64,000 nt of DNA from REEB95 sp050729835. Lineage in GTDB: Bacteria; Pseudomonadota; Alphaproteobacteria; ATCC43930; CGMCC-115725. The stretch's first letter is position 1. Each line of letters opens with the position of its first letter. A model generated the notes under the pieces. That model ran no database searches. It was not told the DNA's origin and saw nothing but the letters and a program-made list of their open reading frames with translations. Of this stretch, positions 26,058 through 37,985 are shown piece by piece. Location of the stretch: assembly GCA_050729835.1 (NCBI GenBank), contig JBOHLS010000003.1, forward strand, positions 1-64,000. Reading direction: 5' to 3'. The translations under genes and the position numbers were made by a program.

Positions 26058-26789
26058 GTGGATCGCACCCGGGATAAAATCACCGCGCCGCCGCCGGCAG
26101 TCGCCGAACATGCCGCCACGGCCACCCAGGTCGTCGCCTATCTCAAGCGGCACCCGGATTTCTTCGCCGAGCATCCCGAGATTCTCGACGCGCTGACGCC
26201 GCCAGCGATGCGCAGCGGCCCTGGCGTGGTCGACATGCAGCAGTTCATGCTCAAGCGGCAGCGCGACGACATCGCCAAGCTCAAGGGCCAACAGAAGCAG
26301 TTGATCGGCACCACGCGCGCCAATCTGGCGAGCCAGACGCGCGTCCACAGCGCGGTTCTGACCCTGCTTGCCGCCAACAGCTTCGAGCAGCTGATCCAGA
26401 TCGTCACCACCGATCTCGCCATACTGCTCGACTCCGACGTCGTCACCATCGGCGTCGAAAGCAGCGGCGGTACCAAGCCGCGCCTGCCGCATCCGGGCGT
26501 GCAGATTCTCGAGACCGGAACCGTCGACCGGGTGCTCGGGCCGGAGCGCGATGTCGCGTTGTTCTCCGATGCGACCGGCGATCCGGCGTTGTTCGGCGCC
26601 GGTGCCGATCTGGTACGCTCGGCGGCGCTGTTGCGTCTGGCGGTGAGCCGGACTGCGCCGGCCGGGCTGCTGTGCATCGGCGCCCGTCGGCCGGGAAAAT
26701 TCCATGCCGGGCAGGGCACCGAGCTCTTGGGCTTCCTCGCCCGCGCGCTCGGCATCACCATCGCCGCATGGCTCGACCTGACGGTCTAA
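26058..26789 (+). CDS. DUF484 family protein
   Basis: The 243-residue protein (GTG start) has the DUF484 pattern: VVAYLKRHPDFFAEHPEIL near the N-terminus, an Arg/Lys-rich helix (MLKRQRDDIAKLKG) and a GAF-like C-terminal domain ending LGFLARALGITIAAWL. The function is unknown. The gene lies 10 bases after tal and overlaps xerC by 22 bases; DUF484 next to xerC is a widely conserved pairing, hinting at a link with chromosome segregation. Confidence 0.9.
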   Translation: MDRTRDKITAPPPAVAEHAATATQVVAYLKRHPDFFAEHPEILDALTPPAMRSGPGVVDMQQFMLKRQRDDIAKLKGQQKQLIGTTRANLASQTRVHSAVLTLLAANSFEQLIQIVTTDLAILLDSDVVTIGVESSGGTKPRLPHPGVQILETGTVDRVLGPERDVALFSDATGDPALFGAGADLVRSAALLRLAVSRTAPAGLLCIGARRPGKFHAGQGTELLGFLARALGITIAAWLDLTV

Positions 26790-27772
26790 AGGGCACGCGC
26801 CCGCTTCCCCGATCCCTCCGGCCCGAGCCGGTTCCGCTGGTCCGTTTCGCCGCTTCCCCCGAGTTGCTCGAGGCGATCGTGCTATGGCAGGCGTGGCTCA
26901 CCGGCGAGCGGCGGGCGTCGCCCCACACCGTCGCCGCCTATGGCCGCGATCTCGCCGGATTTCTCGATTTTCTCGTCGCTCATCGCGGTGGCGTGCCCCG
27001 ATTGACGACACTGGCTGCGCTCGATCCCGCCGATTTCCGTGCGTTCCTCGCCCGCCTTGCCCGCGACGATGCCGCGCGCGGCACGACGGCGCGCAAACTG
27101 TCGGTGCTGCGCGGCTTCTTCCGCTTCCTCGGCAAACGGAAGATTGTCGCCAACGGCGCGCTGGCGGCGGTCCGGACGCCCAAGCTCGGCCACGCGGTGC
27201 CCAAGGCCTTGACCGAGAGCGAAGCCCAGGCAGTGCTTGAGCGCGTTGCGCTTTTGGAGACGCGGCCGTGGATGGCGCGGCGCGATCTCGCGATCCTGAT
27301 GCTGCTCTATGGTTGCGGGCTACGCATCGCCGAGGCCTTGTCGCTGACGCGCGCCGCAGCGCCGGAGACGGCGGCCATGCTGCGCATCGTCGGCAAGGGC
27401 GGCAAGGCGCGGCTGGTGCCGGTGCTGCCGGCCGTCGCCGAGGCGGTGCGCGATTATCTCGCCGCCTGCCCGCTCGATCTGCAACCCGACGAGCCGCTCT
27501 TCGTCGGCGCGCGCGGCCGGATGCTCAATCCCCGCCAGGTCCAGGCGACCATGGCCAAGCTGCGCGGCGCCCTAGGCCTGCCGGAGCACGCGACGCCGCA
27601 CGCGCTGCGCCATAGCTTCGCGACCCATCTGCTCGCCGGCGGCGGCGATTTGCGCGCCATCCAGGAACTGCTCGGCCATGCGAGTCTTTCAACAACACAA
27701 CGCTATACCGCGATGGATCCGGCGCGACTGCTCGCCGTCTACGACCGCGCGCATCCGCGCGCCAAGGATTAA
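26768..27772 (+). CDS. xerC: Tyrosine recombinase XerC
   Basis: XerC with XerD resolves chromosome dimers at dif. From the ATG at 26768 it has 334 residues, with an N-terminal SAM-like domain (HTVAAYGRDL) and a catalytic domain carrying Arg186 (GCGLRIAEAL), Lys210 region (VGKGGKAR), His278 and Arg281 (HALRHSFATHLL), His304 (LLGHASLSTTQRYT) and the nucleophile Tyr313. It has a somewhat long N-terminus. The 3' end overlaps the convergent MFS gene by 4 bases. Confidence 0.94.
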   Translation: MARPDGLKGTRPLPRSLRPEPVPLVRFAASPELLEAIVLWQAWLTGERRASPHTVAAYGRDLAGFLDFLVAHRGGVPRLTTLAALDPADFRAFLARLARDDAARGTTARKLSVLRGFFRFLGKRKIVANGALAAVRTPKLGHAVPKALTESEAQAVLERVALLETRPWMARRDLAILMLLYGCGLRIAEALSLTRAAAPETAAMLRIVGKGGKARLVPVLPAVAEAVRDYLAACPLDLQPDEPLFVGARGRMLNPRQVQATMAKLRGALGLPEHATPHALRHSFATHLLAGGGDLRAIQELLGHASLSTTQRYTAMDPARLLAVYDRAHPRAKD

Positions 27773-28998
27773 AGTCCGCGGATGGCGAACAGGGCGGCGA
27801 GCGAGCCCGCGCCCATGGTGACGAACGCCAACCCCCAGGCGAGATAGCCGGTGCCGCCGCCGGCGAGATCGAGCACCAGGCCGACCGCCAGCGGCCCGAA
27901 CACGCCGCCGCTGAAGCCCAACACCGAATGAACCGCCAGGGTGGCGCCGCGTTGCCCCGCCGCCGCGCTGACCACCGCACCGCCGGTGAGCGCCGCCGAA
28001 TCCGCCATGATCAGCATCGAATAAAGACAGCACAGCGCCGTCACCGCCCAGACCGGCAGGCCGCTGCTGAATCCGGCGGCAACCGACGCCAGCACGGACA
28101 GGATCATCACCCGGCCGATGACCCGGCGCCGGTCGGCACGCGCCGCGACCTCCGCGCCGTAGATGCTGGAAACCGTGCCGACCAGCACCGTCAAGGTCGA
28201 TAGCCAGCTGGCGTTCGAGATGTCGCCGCTGCCGCCGCGCACGCGATCGGCATAGATGAGATAGGCGTTGAGCCAGCCGCGCAGCGCGAACAGCTCGAAG
28301 GTGTGGCCGGCATAGCCCAAGACGAACGCCATCGCGGTGCGGTTCTTAAAGACCGGCCGGAAGGCAAGGCGGCGCCACGCCGCGCCTTCCGCCCGTACCG
28401 GCGGATCCGGCGGCACCAGGATTTGGATCAGCGCCAACGCCGCCAGCGAGCCGGCCGCCGCGCCCCAGAAGGTCGCGCGCCAGCCGAGCCAGTCGGTCAC
28501 TTCGCCGGTGAAGGCAAAGGAAAACGCCGTGCCGAAGCTGAACCCCGCGGTGTAATAGGCGATGTAGCGCGCCTGGCGCGGGCCGTCGTACCGGTCGGTC
28601 AGCAGCTTGAGGCCGGGCATGTAGGTGCCGGCGAGACCCATGCCGGCGAAGCCGCGAATGATAGCCGCCGACCAGAAGCCCTGCGCCAGCAGCGCGTAGG
28701 CAACCGACGCGGCCGCGCCGAGAAGCAGCGAGAACAGATAAATCCGGCGCGGATCGACCTGATCGGTCGAGCCGACCAGCAGCGGCACGGCCGCGACGTA
28801 GCCGGCGAAGAACAGCGCGCTGATCCAACCGGCTTCGGTGTTGGAGAGCCGCCACAGCGCCTCGAAATCGGGCAGCAGCGCGGCGAAGCTCGAGCTGCCG
28901 AGCATGCCGAGGATCGAGGTCGCCGTCAGGATCGCGATGAGCGCTCGCGGCGATGGGCCCGGCGCCGGCAGCGGCTTAGATGTGGATCGAATGGCCAT
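27769..28998 (-). CDS. MFS transporter
   Basis: The 409-residue protein has 12 predicted membrane segments and the MFS loop motif region (STDQVDPRRIYLFSLLLG). Substrate is unknown; the fold resembles the CynX/NimT or drug-H antiporter groups without a diagnostic motif. The gene start lies within the 3' end of lpdA (23-base overlap), so it is probably transcribed at the end of the 2-oxoglutarate dehydrogenase operon, an unusual companion for these genes. Confidence 0.85.
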   Translation of the reverse strand: MAIRSTSKPLPAPGPSPRALIAILTATSILGMLGSSSFAALLPDFEALWRLSNTEAGWISALFFAGYVAAVPLLVGSTDQVDPRRIYLFSLLLGAAASVAYALLAQGFWSAAIIRGFAGMGLAGTYMPGLKLLTDRYDGPRQARYIAYYTAGFSFGTAFSFAFTGEVTDWLGWRATFWGAAAGSLAALALIQILVPPDPPVRAEGAAWRRLAFRPVFKNRTAMAFVLGYAGHTFELFALRGWLNAYLIYADRVRGGSGDISNASWLSTLTVLVGTVSSIYGAEVAARADRRRVIGRVMILSVLASVAAGFSSGLPVWAVTALCCLYSMLIMADSAALTGGAVVSAAAGQRGATLAVHSVLGFSGGVFGPLAVGLVLDLAGGGTGYLAWGLAFVTMGAGSLAALFAIRGL

Positions 28999-30385
28999 CG
29001 ACCGCGAGCGCCGCTTCCTTGACCGCCTCCTCGAGCGTCGGATGGGCGTGGACGGTGCGCGCGATGTCCTCGGCCGACGCGGCGAATTCCATCGCCAACG
29101 CCGCCTCGGCGATCATAGTGCCGGCATCGGGGCCGATGATATGGACGCCGAGCACGCGATCGGTCTTGGCATCGGCGAGTATCTTCACGAAGCCTTCGGT
29201 GAAGCCATTGGCGCGGGCGCGCGCATTGGCCGAGAACGGAAACTTGCCGGCCTTGTAGGCCGTCTTCGCCTGCTTGAGCTGCTCTTCCGTCCGGCCGACC
29301 GAGGCGACCTCGGGCCAAGTATAGATCACCGCCGGAATGGCGTCGTAATCGAGCGACGGCCGGCCGCCGGCGATGGTCTCGACCAGCACGACACCCTCTT
29401 CCGAGGCCTTGTGCGCCAGCATCGGACCGGCAATGGCGTCGCCGATGGCATAGATGCCGGGAACATTGGTGGCAAAGCGGCCGTCGACCTTGAGGCGGCC
29501 TTTGTCGTCCAGCCCCACGCCCGCCTCCTTGAGGCCGAGCTCGGCGGTATGCGGCACGCGGCCGACCGCGACCAGCACGACATCCGCCTTGAGGCTTTCG
29601 CGCGTGCCACCCTTGGCCGGCTCGAACGCCAGCGCGACGCCATCCTTGCCGGATTTGGCTTCGACGACCTTGGTGCCGAGGCGGAACCTGAATCCCTGCC
29701 GCTCCAGGCTGCGTTGCAGTGCCACCGACAATTCGCCGTCCATGCCCAGCGTGACGCGGTCGAGGAACTCGACCACCGTGACCTCGGCACCGAGCCGCCG
29801 CCAGACCGAGCCCATCTCCAGCCCGATATAGCCGCCGCCGATCACGACCAGATGATTCGGCACCGTGGCGAGCGCGAGTGCGCCGGTCGACGAGACGATG
29901 CGTTTCTCGTCGATCGCGATGCCGGGCAGGCTGGCGCTGTCGGAGCCGGTCGCCAGGATGATCGCCTTCTTGGCGGCGAGCTCGCGCTGCCCGCCGGCGT
30001 TGAGCGCAACGGTGACGCGGTCGTGTGCGGCTAGCCGCGCCGCGCCCTTGAGGTATTCGACCTTGTTCTTGCGGAAAAGGAATTCGACGCCGCGTGTATT
30101 GTCGGTGACGACCTTGTCCTTGCGCGCCAGCATCGTCTTGAGATCGAGGGTCACGCCGGCGACCTTGACGCCGTGCGCCGCCAGCTCGTGCTGGGCGGCG
30201 GCGAAACGCTCGGACGACTGGAGCAGCGCCTTGGAGGGAATGCAGCCGATGTTGAGACAGGTGCCGCCCGGTGCGTCGCGCTTGTCGACGCAGGCGACGC
30301 TCATCCCGAGCTGCGCGGCTCGGATCGCCGCGACGTAGCCGCCCGGCCCGGCGCCGATGACGATGACGTCGAAGCCGTCGGCCAT
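28976..30385 (-). CDS. lpdA: Dihydrolipoyl dehydrogenase (E3)
   Basis: E3 reoxidises dihydrolipoamide with NAD for the 2-oxo-acid dehydrogenase complexes. The 469 residues show the FAD site GAGPGGYVAAIRAAQLG, the redox pair Cys43/Cys48 (GGTCLNIGCIPSK), NAD site GGGYIGLEMGSVW, IGDAIAGPMLAHKA, and the interface His-Glu in VHAHPTLEE. It follows sucB by 3 bases and is the E3 for the adjacent complex. Confidence 0.96.
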   Translation of the reverse strand: MADGFDVIVIGAGPGGYVAAIRAAQLGMSVACVDKRDAPGGTCLNIGCIPSKALLQSSERFAAAQHELAAHGVKVAGVTLDLKTMLARKDKVVTDNTRGVEFLFRKNKVEYLKGAARLAAHDRVTVALNAGGQRELAAKKAIILATGSDSASLPGIAIDEKRIVSSTGALALATVPNHLVVIGGGYIGLEMGSVWRRLGAEVTVVEFLDRVTLGMDGELSVALQRSLERQGFRFRLGTKVVEAKSGKDGVALAFEPAKGGTRESLKADVVLVAVGRVPHTAELGLKEAGVGLDDKGRLKVDGRFATNVPGIYAIGDAIAGPMLAHKASEEGVVLVETIAGGRPSLDYDAIPAVIYTWPEVASVGRTEEQLKQAKTAYKAGKFPFSANARARANGFTEGFVKILADAKTDRVLGVHIIGPDAGTMIAEAALAMEFAASAEDIARTVHAHPTLEEAVKEAALAVDGHSIHI

Positions 30386-30388
30386 CGC

Positions 30389-31636
30389 TCAGACACCGAA
30401 CAACAGGCGTTCGGGATCCTCGATGCACTCCTTGACGCGCACCAGGAAGGTCACGGCCTCGCGGCCGTCGACCAGCCGGTGGTCGTAGCTCAGCGCCAGA
30501 TACATCATCGGCCGCGCGACCACTTGGCCGCCGACCACGACCGGACGCTGCTGAATCTTGTGCATGCCGAGGATGGCGGATTGCGGCGGATTGAGGATTG
30601 GCGTCGACATCAGCGAGCCGTAAACGCCACCGTTGGTGATGGTGAAGGTGCCGCCAGACAGCTCCTCGAGCTTCAGCTTGCCGTCGCGCGCGCGCCGGCC
30701 GAGGTCGCTGACCTGCTTCTCGATGTCGGCGAAGTCGAGCCGATCGGCGTCGCGCACCACCGGCACCACCAGGCCCTGTTCGGTGCCGACGGCGACGCCG
30801 ATGTCGTAATGGTTCTTGTAGACGATGTCGTCGCCGTCGATCTCGCCGTTGGCGGACGGAATCTCCTTGAGGGCGACGATGCACGCCTTGACGAAGAACG
30901 ACATGAATCCGAGGCGGATGCCGTGCTTCTTCTCGAAGCTTTCGCGGTAGCGCTCGCGCAAGGCGATAACCGCGCTCATATCCGCCTCGTTGAAGGTGGT
31001 GAGCATGGCAGCGACGTTCTGCGCCTCCTTGAGGCGCTCGGCGATGCGCCGCCGCAAACGCGTCATGCGGACGCGCTCTTCGCGTGGCCCGGCCTCGCGG
31101 GCAGCCGCGGAAATCGCCACCTGGACCATGGCCGGCACCGACGCGACGGCGCCTTTCTCGAGCGCCGCCAGCACGTCGCCCTTGGTCAGGCGGCCGTCAC
31201 GGCCCGACGGCGGAATGCGCGCCGGCTCGGCCTTGTTCTCCTCGACCAGGCGACGCACCGCCGGACCGGAACGCGCGGCCGTATCCGTGGCAGGCGCGGC
31301 TTTCGCGGGCGGTTTCGGCACCTCGACTTTCGACTGCGGCGCTTGGATCGGCGTGGTGAGCGCCGGCTTGCCCTCCGCCTTGGCGGCCGGTTTGCTCTTG
31401 CCGTCGGTGATGCGGCCGAGAACGCCACCGACCGCGACGTTGCCGTCCTTCGGCACCAGCACTTCGGCCAAGGTGCCGGCGGCGGGAGCGTTGACCTCGA
31501 GCGTTACCTTGTCGGTTTCGAGCTCGACCAGCGGATCGTCGACCGCGACGGCGTCGCCCGGCTGCTTGAGCCAGCGCGCGACGGTGGCTTCGGTGACGGA
31601 TTCGCCGAGCGGCGGAACGATGATATCGGTCGCCAT
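30389..31636 (-). CDS. sucB: 2-oxoglutarate dehydrogenase E2 (dihydrolipoyl succinyltransferase)
   Basis: The E2 core passes the succinyl group to CoA. The 415 residues contain one lipoyl domain (1-75, lipoyl Lys43 in ELETDKVTL), an Ala/Pro-rich linker, an E3-binding segment (about 125-165, AVRRLVEENKAEPARI) and the catalytic domain with His386 and Asp390 in SYDHRLVDGREA. It is 13 bases after sucA and directly before lpdA. Confidence 0.96.
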   Translation of the reverse strand: MATDIIVPPLGESVTEATVARWLKQPGDAVAVDDPLVELETDKVTLEVNAPAAGTLAEVLVPKDGNVAVGGVLGRITDGKSKPAAKAEGKPALTTPIQAPQSKVEVPKPPAKAAPATDTAARSGPAVRRLVEENKAEPARIPPSGRDGRLTKGDVLAALEKGAVASVPAMVQVAISAAAREAGPREERVRMTRLRRRIAERLKEAQNVAAMLTTFNEADMSAVIALRERYRESFEKKHGIRLGFMSFFVKACIVALKEIPSANGEIDGDDIVYKNHYDIGVAVGTEQGLVVPVVRDADRLDFADIEKQVSDLGRRARDGKLKLEELSGGTFTITNGGVYGSLMSTPILNPPQSAILGMHKIQQRPVVVGGQVVARPMMYLALSYDHRLVDGREAVTFLVRVKECIEDPERLLFGV

Positions 31637-31649
31637 GGCTCTCCTGCGG

Positions 31650-34499
<2,850 letters not shown>

Positions 34500-34672
34500 G
34501 ATCCTCAGCGTAGTCCGGCAGGTGTCCGGCGGGAACGAAGCATGGCACGCGTCTGTAATACCGGCTCAAGATTTAGATAAGATGACGAACGGACGATCTC
34601 CAGCGTTGCATCCTTCATGGCTGCCATGAGCCCGTTGCGCGAAAATTCGCCCGCGATAACAAAGCATTAGAC

Positions 34673-35638
34673 CTAGGCCCTGGCTTCCGTCAGGAGCTTC
34701 TTGGTCGCCTCGAGCAGCGCCTTGACCGCGCTCACCGACTTGTCGAAGGCGGCCTTCTCGTCCGGTTCGAGCGCGATTTCGACCACGCGCTCGACTCCCT
34801 TGGCGCCGAGCACCGCCGGCACGCCAACGTAGAGACCCTTGACGCCATAGGGCCCGTCGAGCCACGCGGCGCAGGGCAGCACCCGTCGCTTGTCGCGCAG
34901 ATACGATTCGGCCATGGCGATCGCCGAGGCCGCTGGCGCGTAGAAGGCGGAGCCGGTCTTCAACAGATTGACGATCTCGCCGCCACCGTCGCGCGTGTGC
35001 TGGACGATCTTGTCGATGCGTTCCTTGCTGGTCCAACCCATCTTGACCAGATCGGGCAGCGGAATGCCGGCGACCGCGGAGTAGCGCGCCAGCGGCACCA
35101 TACTGTCGCCGTGGCCGCCGAGGACGAAGGCGCTGACGTCCTCGACCGAGACCTTGAATTCCTCGGCGAGGAAATAGCGGAACCGCGCGCTGTCGAGCAC
35201 GCCGGCCATACCGACGACCTTGTGATGCGGCAGGCCGCAGGATTCGCGCAGAACCCAGACCATCACGTCCAGGGGATTGGTGATACAGATGACGAACGCG
35301 TTGGGCGCATGCGCCTTAATCGCGGCGCCCACCTGCCGCATCACCTTGGCGTTGATGCCGATCAGATCGTCGCGGCTCATGCCCGGCTTGCGCGGCACGC
35401 CGGCGGTGACGATCACCACGTCGGCGCCAGCAATCGCGGCATAGTCGTTGCTGCCGGCATACTTGGCGTCGAAACCCTCGACCGGCGTAGCTTCGGCGAG
35501 ATCGAGCGCTTTGCCCTGCGGCACGCCTTCGACGATGTCGCAAAGCACGACGTCGCCGAGTTGCTTCAGGCCGGCGAGCAGGGCGAGCGTGCCGCCGATC
35601 TGGCCGGCTCCGACCAGCGCGATCTTGTTGCGTGCCAT
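34673..35638 (-). CDS. mdh: Malate dehydrogenase (LDH-like type)
   Basis: Mdh oxidises malate to oxaloacetate with NAD. The 321 residues belong to the LDH-like MDH group: the NAD fold begins KIALVGAGQIGGTLA, the substrate-binding arginines are in GVPRKPGMSRDDL and ITNPLDVMVW/ARFRY, and the catalytic His is in VLGGHGDSMVP. It lies 104 bases after zapE and 173 bases before sucA. Confidence 0.97.
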   Translation of the reverse strand: MARNKIALVGAGQIGGTLALLAGLKQLGDVVLCDIVEGVPQGKALDLAEATPVEGFDAKYAGSNDYAAIAGADVVIVTAGVPRKPGMSRDDLIGINAKVMRQVGAAIKAHAPNAFVICITNPLDVMVWVLRESCGLPHHKVVGMAGVLDSARFRYFLAEEFKVSVEDVSAFVLGGHGDSMVPLARYSAVAGIPLPDLVKMGWTSKERIDKIVQHTRDGGGEIVNLLKTGSAFYAPAASAIAMAESYLRDKRRVLPCAAWLDGPYGVKGLYVGVPAVLGAKGVERVVEIALEPDEKAAFDKSVSAVKALLEATKKLLTEARA

Positions 35639-35742
35639 CGATGACCTCTTTTTGGGCGGTGCGAAATTGCGCGGTGAGCGCGAACCGGCGCGGGTTTAAC
35701 GCGATTTCGCGCCTGCGGCAAGGGGACGACAGTTACAACGGA

Positions 35743-36903
35743 TTAACCCGGGACGGCGGCGATGTATTCCAGGCTCTGCATCTCGTGCAATCGCGAGACG
35801 ATGCGCTGGAATTCGAAGGCGCCGTCGCCCTCGGTGTATAGCCGGTCCGGCGCGACTTCGGCCGACATCACGATGCGGCCGTGCGCGTCATAGAGCGTGT
35901 CGATGAAGGTGTTCAAGCGCTTGGCTTCGTCGCGGCGCGACGCATCCAGCCGCGGAACGCCCTCGATGATAAATGTGTGATAGCGGCGACACAGCTCGAG
36001 ATAATCGGCCGGGCCGAGCATGCTGCCGCAGAGTTCGGCGAACGTAAACCAGGCGACGCGGCGCGCCGCGCGCGGCACGACGAGCCTGTGCCCCAGCACC
36101 GTAAACGCCTGGGCATGCGCCGAAGCGTTGTCGGTCAAGGCCATGAAAGCGCGCTCGAGCGCCCGATAGGCACGATCGTCGGCCGGCGTGAAATATGTCT
36201 GGCGGCCGATCAGGCGCGCCATGCGATAGTCGCGCCCGTCGCCGAGCGCGACGATGTCGAGCTTGCGCTCCATCAGCGCGATGAACGGCAGGAGCCGCTC
36301 GCGTTGCAGGCCGCCCTCGTATAGCTCGTCCGGGGCGCGATTCGACGTGGCGACGATGACGACGCCAAGCTCGAGCAGCGCCTCGAACAGGCGCCCGAGA
36401 ATCATCGCGTCGGCGATGTCGGTGACGTGGAATTCGTCGAAGCAGAGCAGGACCGAATCCTTGGCGAAGGCTTCGGCAACTTGCCGGATCGGATCGTCCT
36501 TCTCCACGCGGAGCGCGTGGATGCGGTCGTGCACTTCGGCCATGAAGGCGTAGAAATGCGTGCGCCGCTTCGCGGCCAGGCTGACCGACGCGAAGAACAT
36601 GTCCATCAGCATGGTCTTGCCGCGGCCGACACCACCGTAAAGATAGACGCCTTTCGGCGGCTCCGCGCGCGGTCGGATGAGCTTCAGCCGCGCGCGCCAG
36701 CCCTGTCGCGCGTTGACCGCGCGATCGTCAACCAGCGCGCGCCACAGCCCCTGCAGCTTTTCCGCCGCGCGTTCCTGGGCAGGATCGGACAACAGCTCGC
36801 CGGCGGCGACGCACGCGCAATAGCGGGCGAGCGGGCCCGGCGAGTTGGATGGCGACGGCGCGACGGAAGGCTGGCCGGAGGACTGCATCGGCGACGCTGT
36901 CAT
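35743..36903 (-). CDS. zapE: Cell division ATPase ZapE (AFG1-like)
   Basis: ZapE is an ATPase that acts on the Z ring and is related to mitochondrial AFG1/LACE1. From the ATG at 36903 it has 386 residues with Walker A YGGVGRGKTMLMD, Walker B LLCFDEFHVTDIADAM and the sensor region IVATSNRAPDELY. A TTG at 36909 is a less likely start. zapE next to mdh and sdh is a common alphaproteobacterial arrangement. Confidence 0.94.
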   Translation of the reverse strand: MTASPMQSSGQPSVAPSPSNSPGPLARYCACVAAGELLSDPAQERAAEKLQGLWRALVDDRAVNARQGWRARLKLIRPRAEPPKGVYLYGGVGRGKTMLMDMFFASVSLAAKRRTHFYAFMAEVHDRIHALRVEKDDPIRQVAEAFAKDSVLLCFDEFHVTDIADAMILGRLFEALLELGVVIVATSNRAPDELYEGGLQRERLLPFIALMERKLDIVALGDGRDYRMARLIGRQTYFTPADDRAYRALERAFMALTDNASAHAQAFTVLGHRLVVPRAARRVAWFTFAELCGSMLGPADYLELCRRYHTFIIEGVPRLDASRRDEAKRLNTFIDTLYDAHGRIVMSAEVAPDRLYTEGDGAFEFQRIVSRLHEMQSLEYIAAVPG

Positions 36904-36984
36904 AGCCAAAATTGCGCCGCGATTACATAGTCTCGTCTACGATAGAATCGCCCCTGGCATGCCACGACAGGATGGAGACCGCGC

Positions 36985-37188
36985 ATGGACGAAGATCGCT
37001 TCAACATGGAAGTCCGGAAATTTCTCAAGGTTGTCGGCGTCACGTCGCAACGCGAGATCGAAAACGCGGTGCGGGCGGCGATCGGCGCCGGGAAACTCAA
37101 GGACCACGGCAGGATCGCCGCCAAGATGACCCTGCGCGTGCCGGAAATCGGGCTCGATCACGTCATCGACGGCACGATCGAGTTCTGA
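36985..37188 (+). CDS. DUF6494 family protein
   Basis: This 67-residue protein (ATG at 36985) begins MDEDRFNMEVRKFLKVVGVTSQREIE and ends with a short beta-rich tail (LRVPEIGLDHVIDGTIEF), matching the small DUF6494 family. Function is unknown. It has no signal peptide or membrane segment. It is the only plus-strand gene between zapE and sdhB and is convergent with sdhB, ending 9 bases from it. This placement argues that it has its own promoter in the zapE upstream region. Confidence 0.8.
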   Translation: MDEDRFNMEVRKFLKVVGVTSQREIENAVRAAIGAGKLKDHGRIAAKMTLRVPEIGLDHVIDGTIEF

Positions 37189-37197
37189 CCGCGCGCG

Positions 37198-37977
37198 TCA
37201 GAGACGCGCAACCAGCTTTTTCTTGATCGCGCCGATCGCCTGCGCCGGGTTGAGGTGCTTGGGGCAGGTCCGCGTGCAGTTCATGATCGTGTGGCAGCGA
37301 TAGAGCTTGAACGGGTCCTCGAGTTGGTCGAGCCGTTCGTCGGCCTTGGTGTCGCGGCTGTCGGCCAACCAGCGATAGGCCTGAAGCAATACCGCCGGCC
37401 CAAGATACTTGTCCGGATTCCACCAGTAGCTCGGGCAGGCGGTCGTGCAACAGAAGCACAGGATGCATTCCCACATGCCGTCGAGCTTGGCGCGCTCTTC
37501 GGGCGATTGCAGCCGCTCGCCATCGGCCGGCGGCGGCGTGTCGTTCTTGAGCCAGGGCTGGATCGACTGGTATTGCGCGAAAACGCCGTTCAGGTCCGGC
37601 ACCAGGTCCTTGATCACCGGCAGGTGCGGCAGCGGATAGATTTTGACGTCGCCCTTCACGTCCTCAATGGGTTTGAGGCAGGCCAGCGTGTTGGTGCCGT
37701 CGATGTTCATCGCGCACGAGCCGCAGACGCCTTCGCGGCAGGAGCGGCGGAAGGTCAAGGTGGTGTCGACTTCGTTCTTGACCTTGATTAGCGCGTCGAG
37801 AACCATCGGCGCACATTGATCGAGGTCGAGTTCATAGCTGTCGAGGCGCGGGTTGCCGCCGGCCTCGGGATCCCAACGATAGATCCGGAAGGTCTTGGCC
37901 CGCTTGGCCGAGGACGGCGCCGGATAGCGGCGACCTTCGACCACCTTCGAGTTCTGGGGCAGGAAGAAATCGGCCAT
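37198..37977 (-). CDS. sdhB: Succinate dehydrogenase iron-sulfur subunit
   Basis: SdhB carries electrons from SdhA to the membrane. The 259 residues show the [2Fe-2S] site CREGVCGSCAMN plus the upstream-domain Cys in NTLAC, and the [4Fe-4S]/[3Fe-4S] sites CILCFCCTTACPSYWW and CRTCPKHLNP. It is last in sdhCDAB, 8 bases after sdhA. Confidence 0.97.
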   Translation of the reverse strand: MADFFLPQNSKVVEGRRYPAPSSAKRAKTFRIYRWDPEAGGNPRLDSYELDLDQCAPMVLDALIKVKNEVDTTLTFRRSCREGVCGSCAMNIDGTNTLACLKPIEDVKGDVKIYPLPHLPVIKDLVPDLNGVFAQYQSIQPWLKNDTPPPADGERLQSPEERAKLDGMWECILCFCCTTACPSYWWNPDKYLGPAVLLQAYRWLADSRDTKADERLDQLEDPFKLYRCHTIMNCTRTCPKHLNPAQAIGAIKKKLVARL

Positions 37978-37985
37978 AGTGGTTC

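Noticed and set aside
34639..34650. GCGAAAATTCGC palindrome downstream of mdh as a terminator
   Set aside because: Five paired bases around a 2-base centre with no T tract; too weak.
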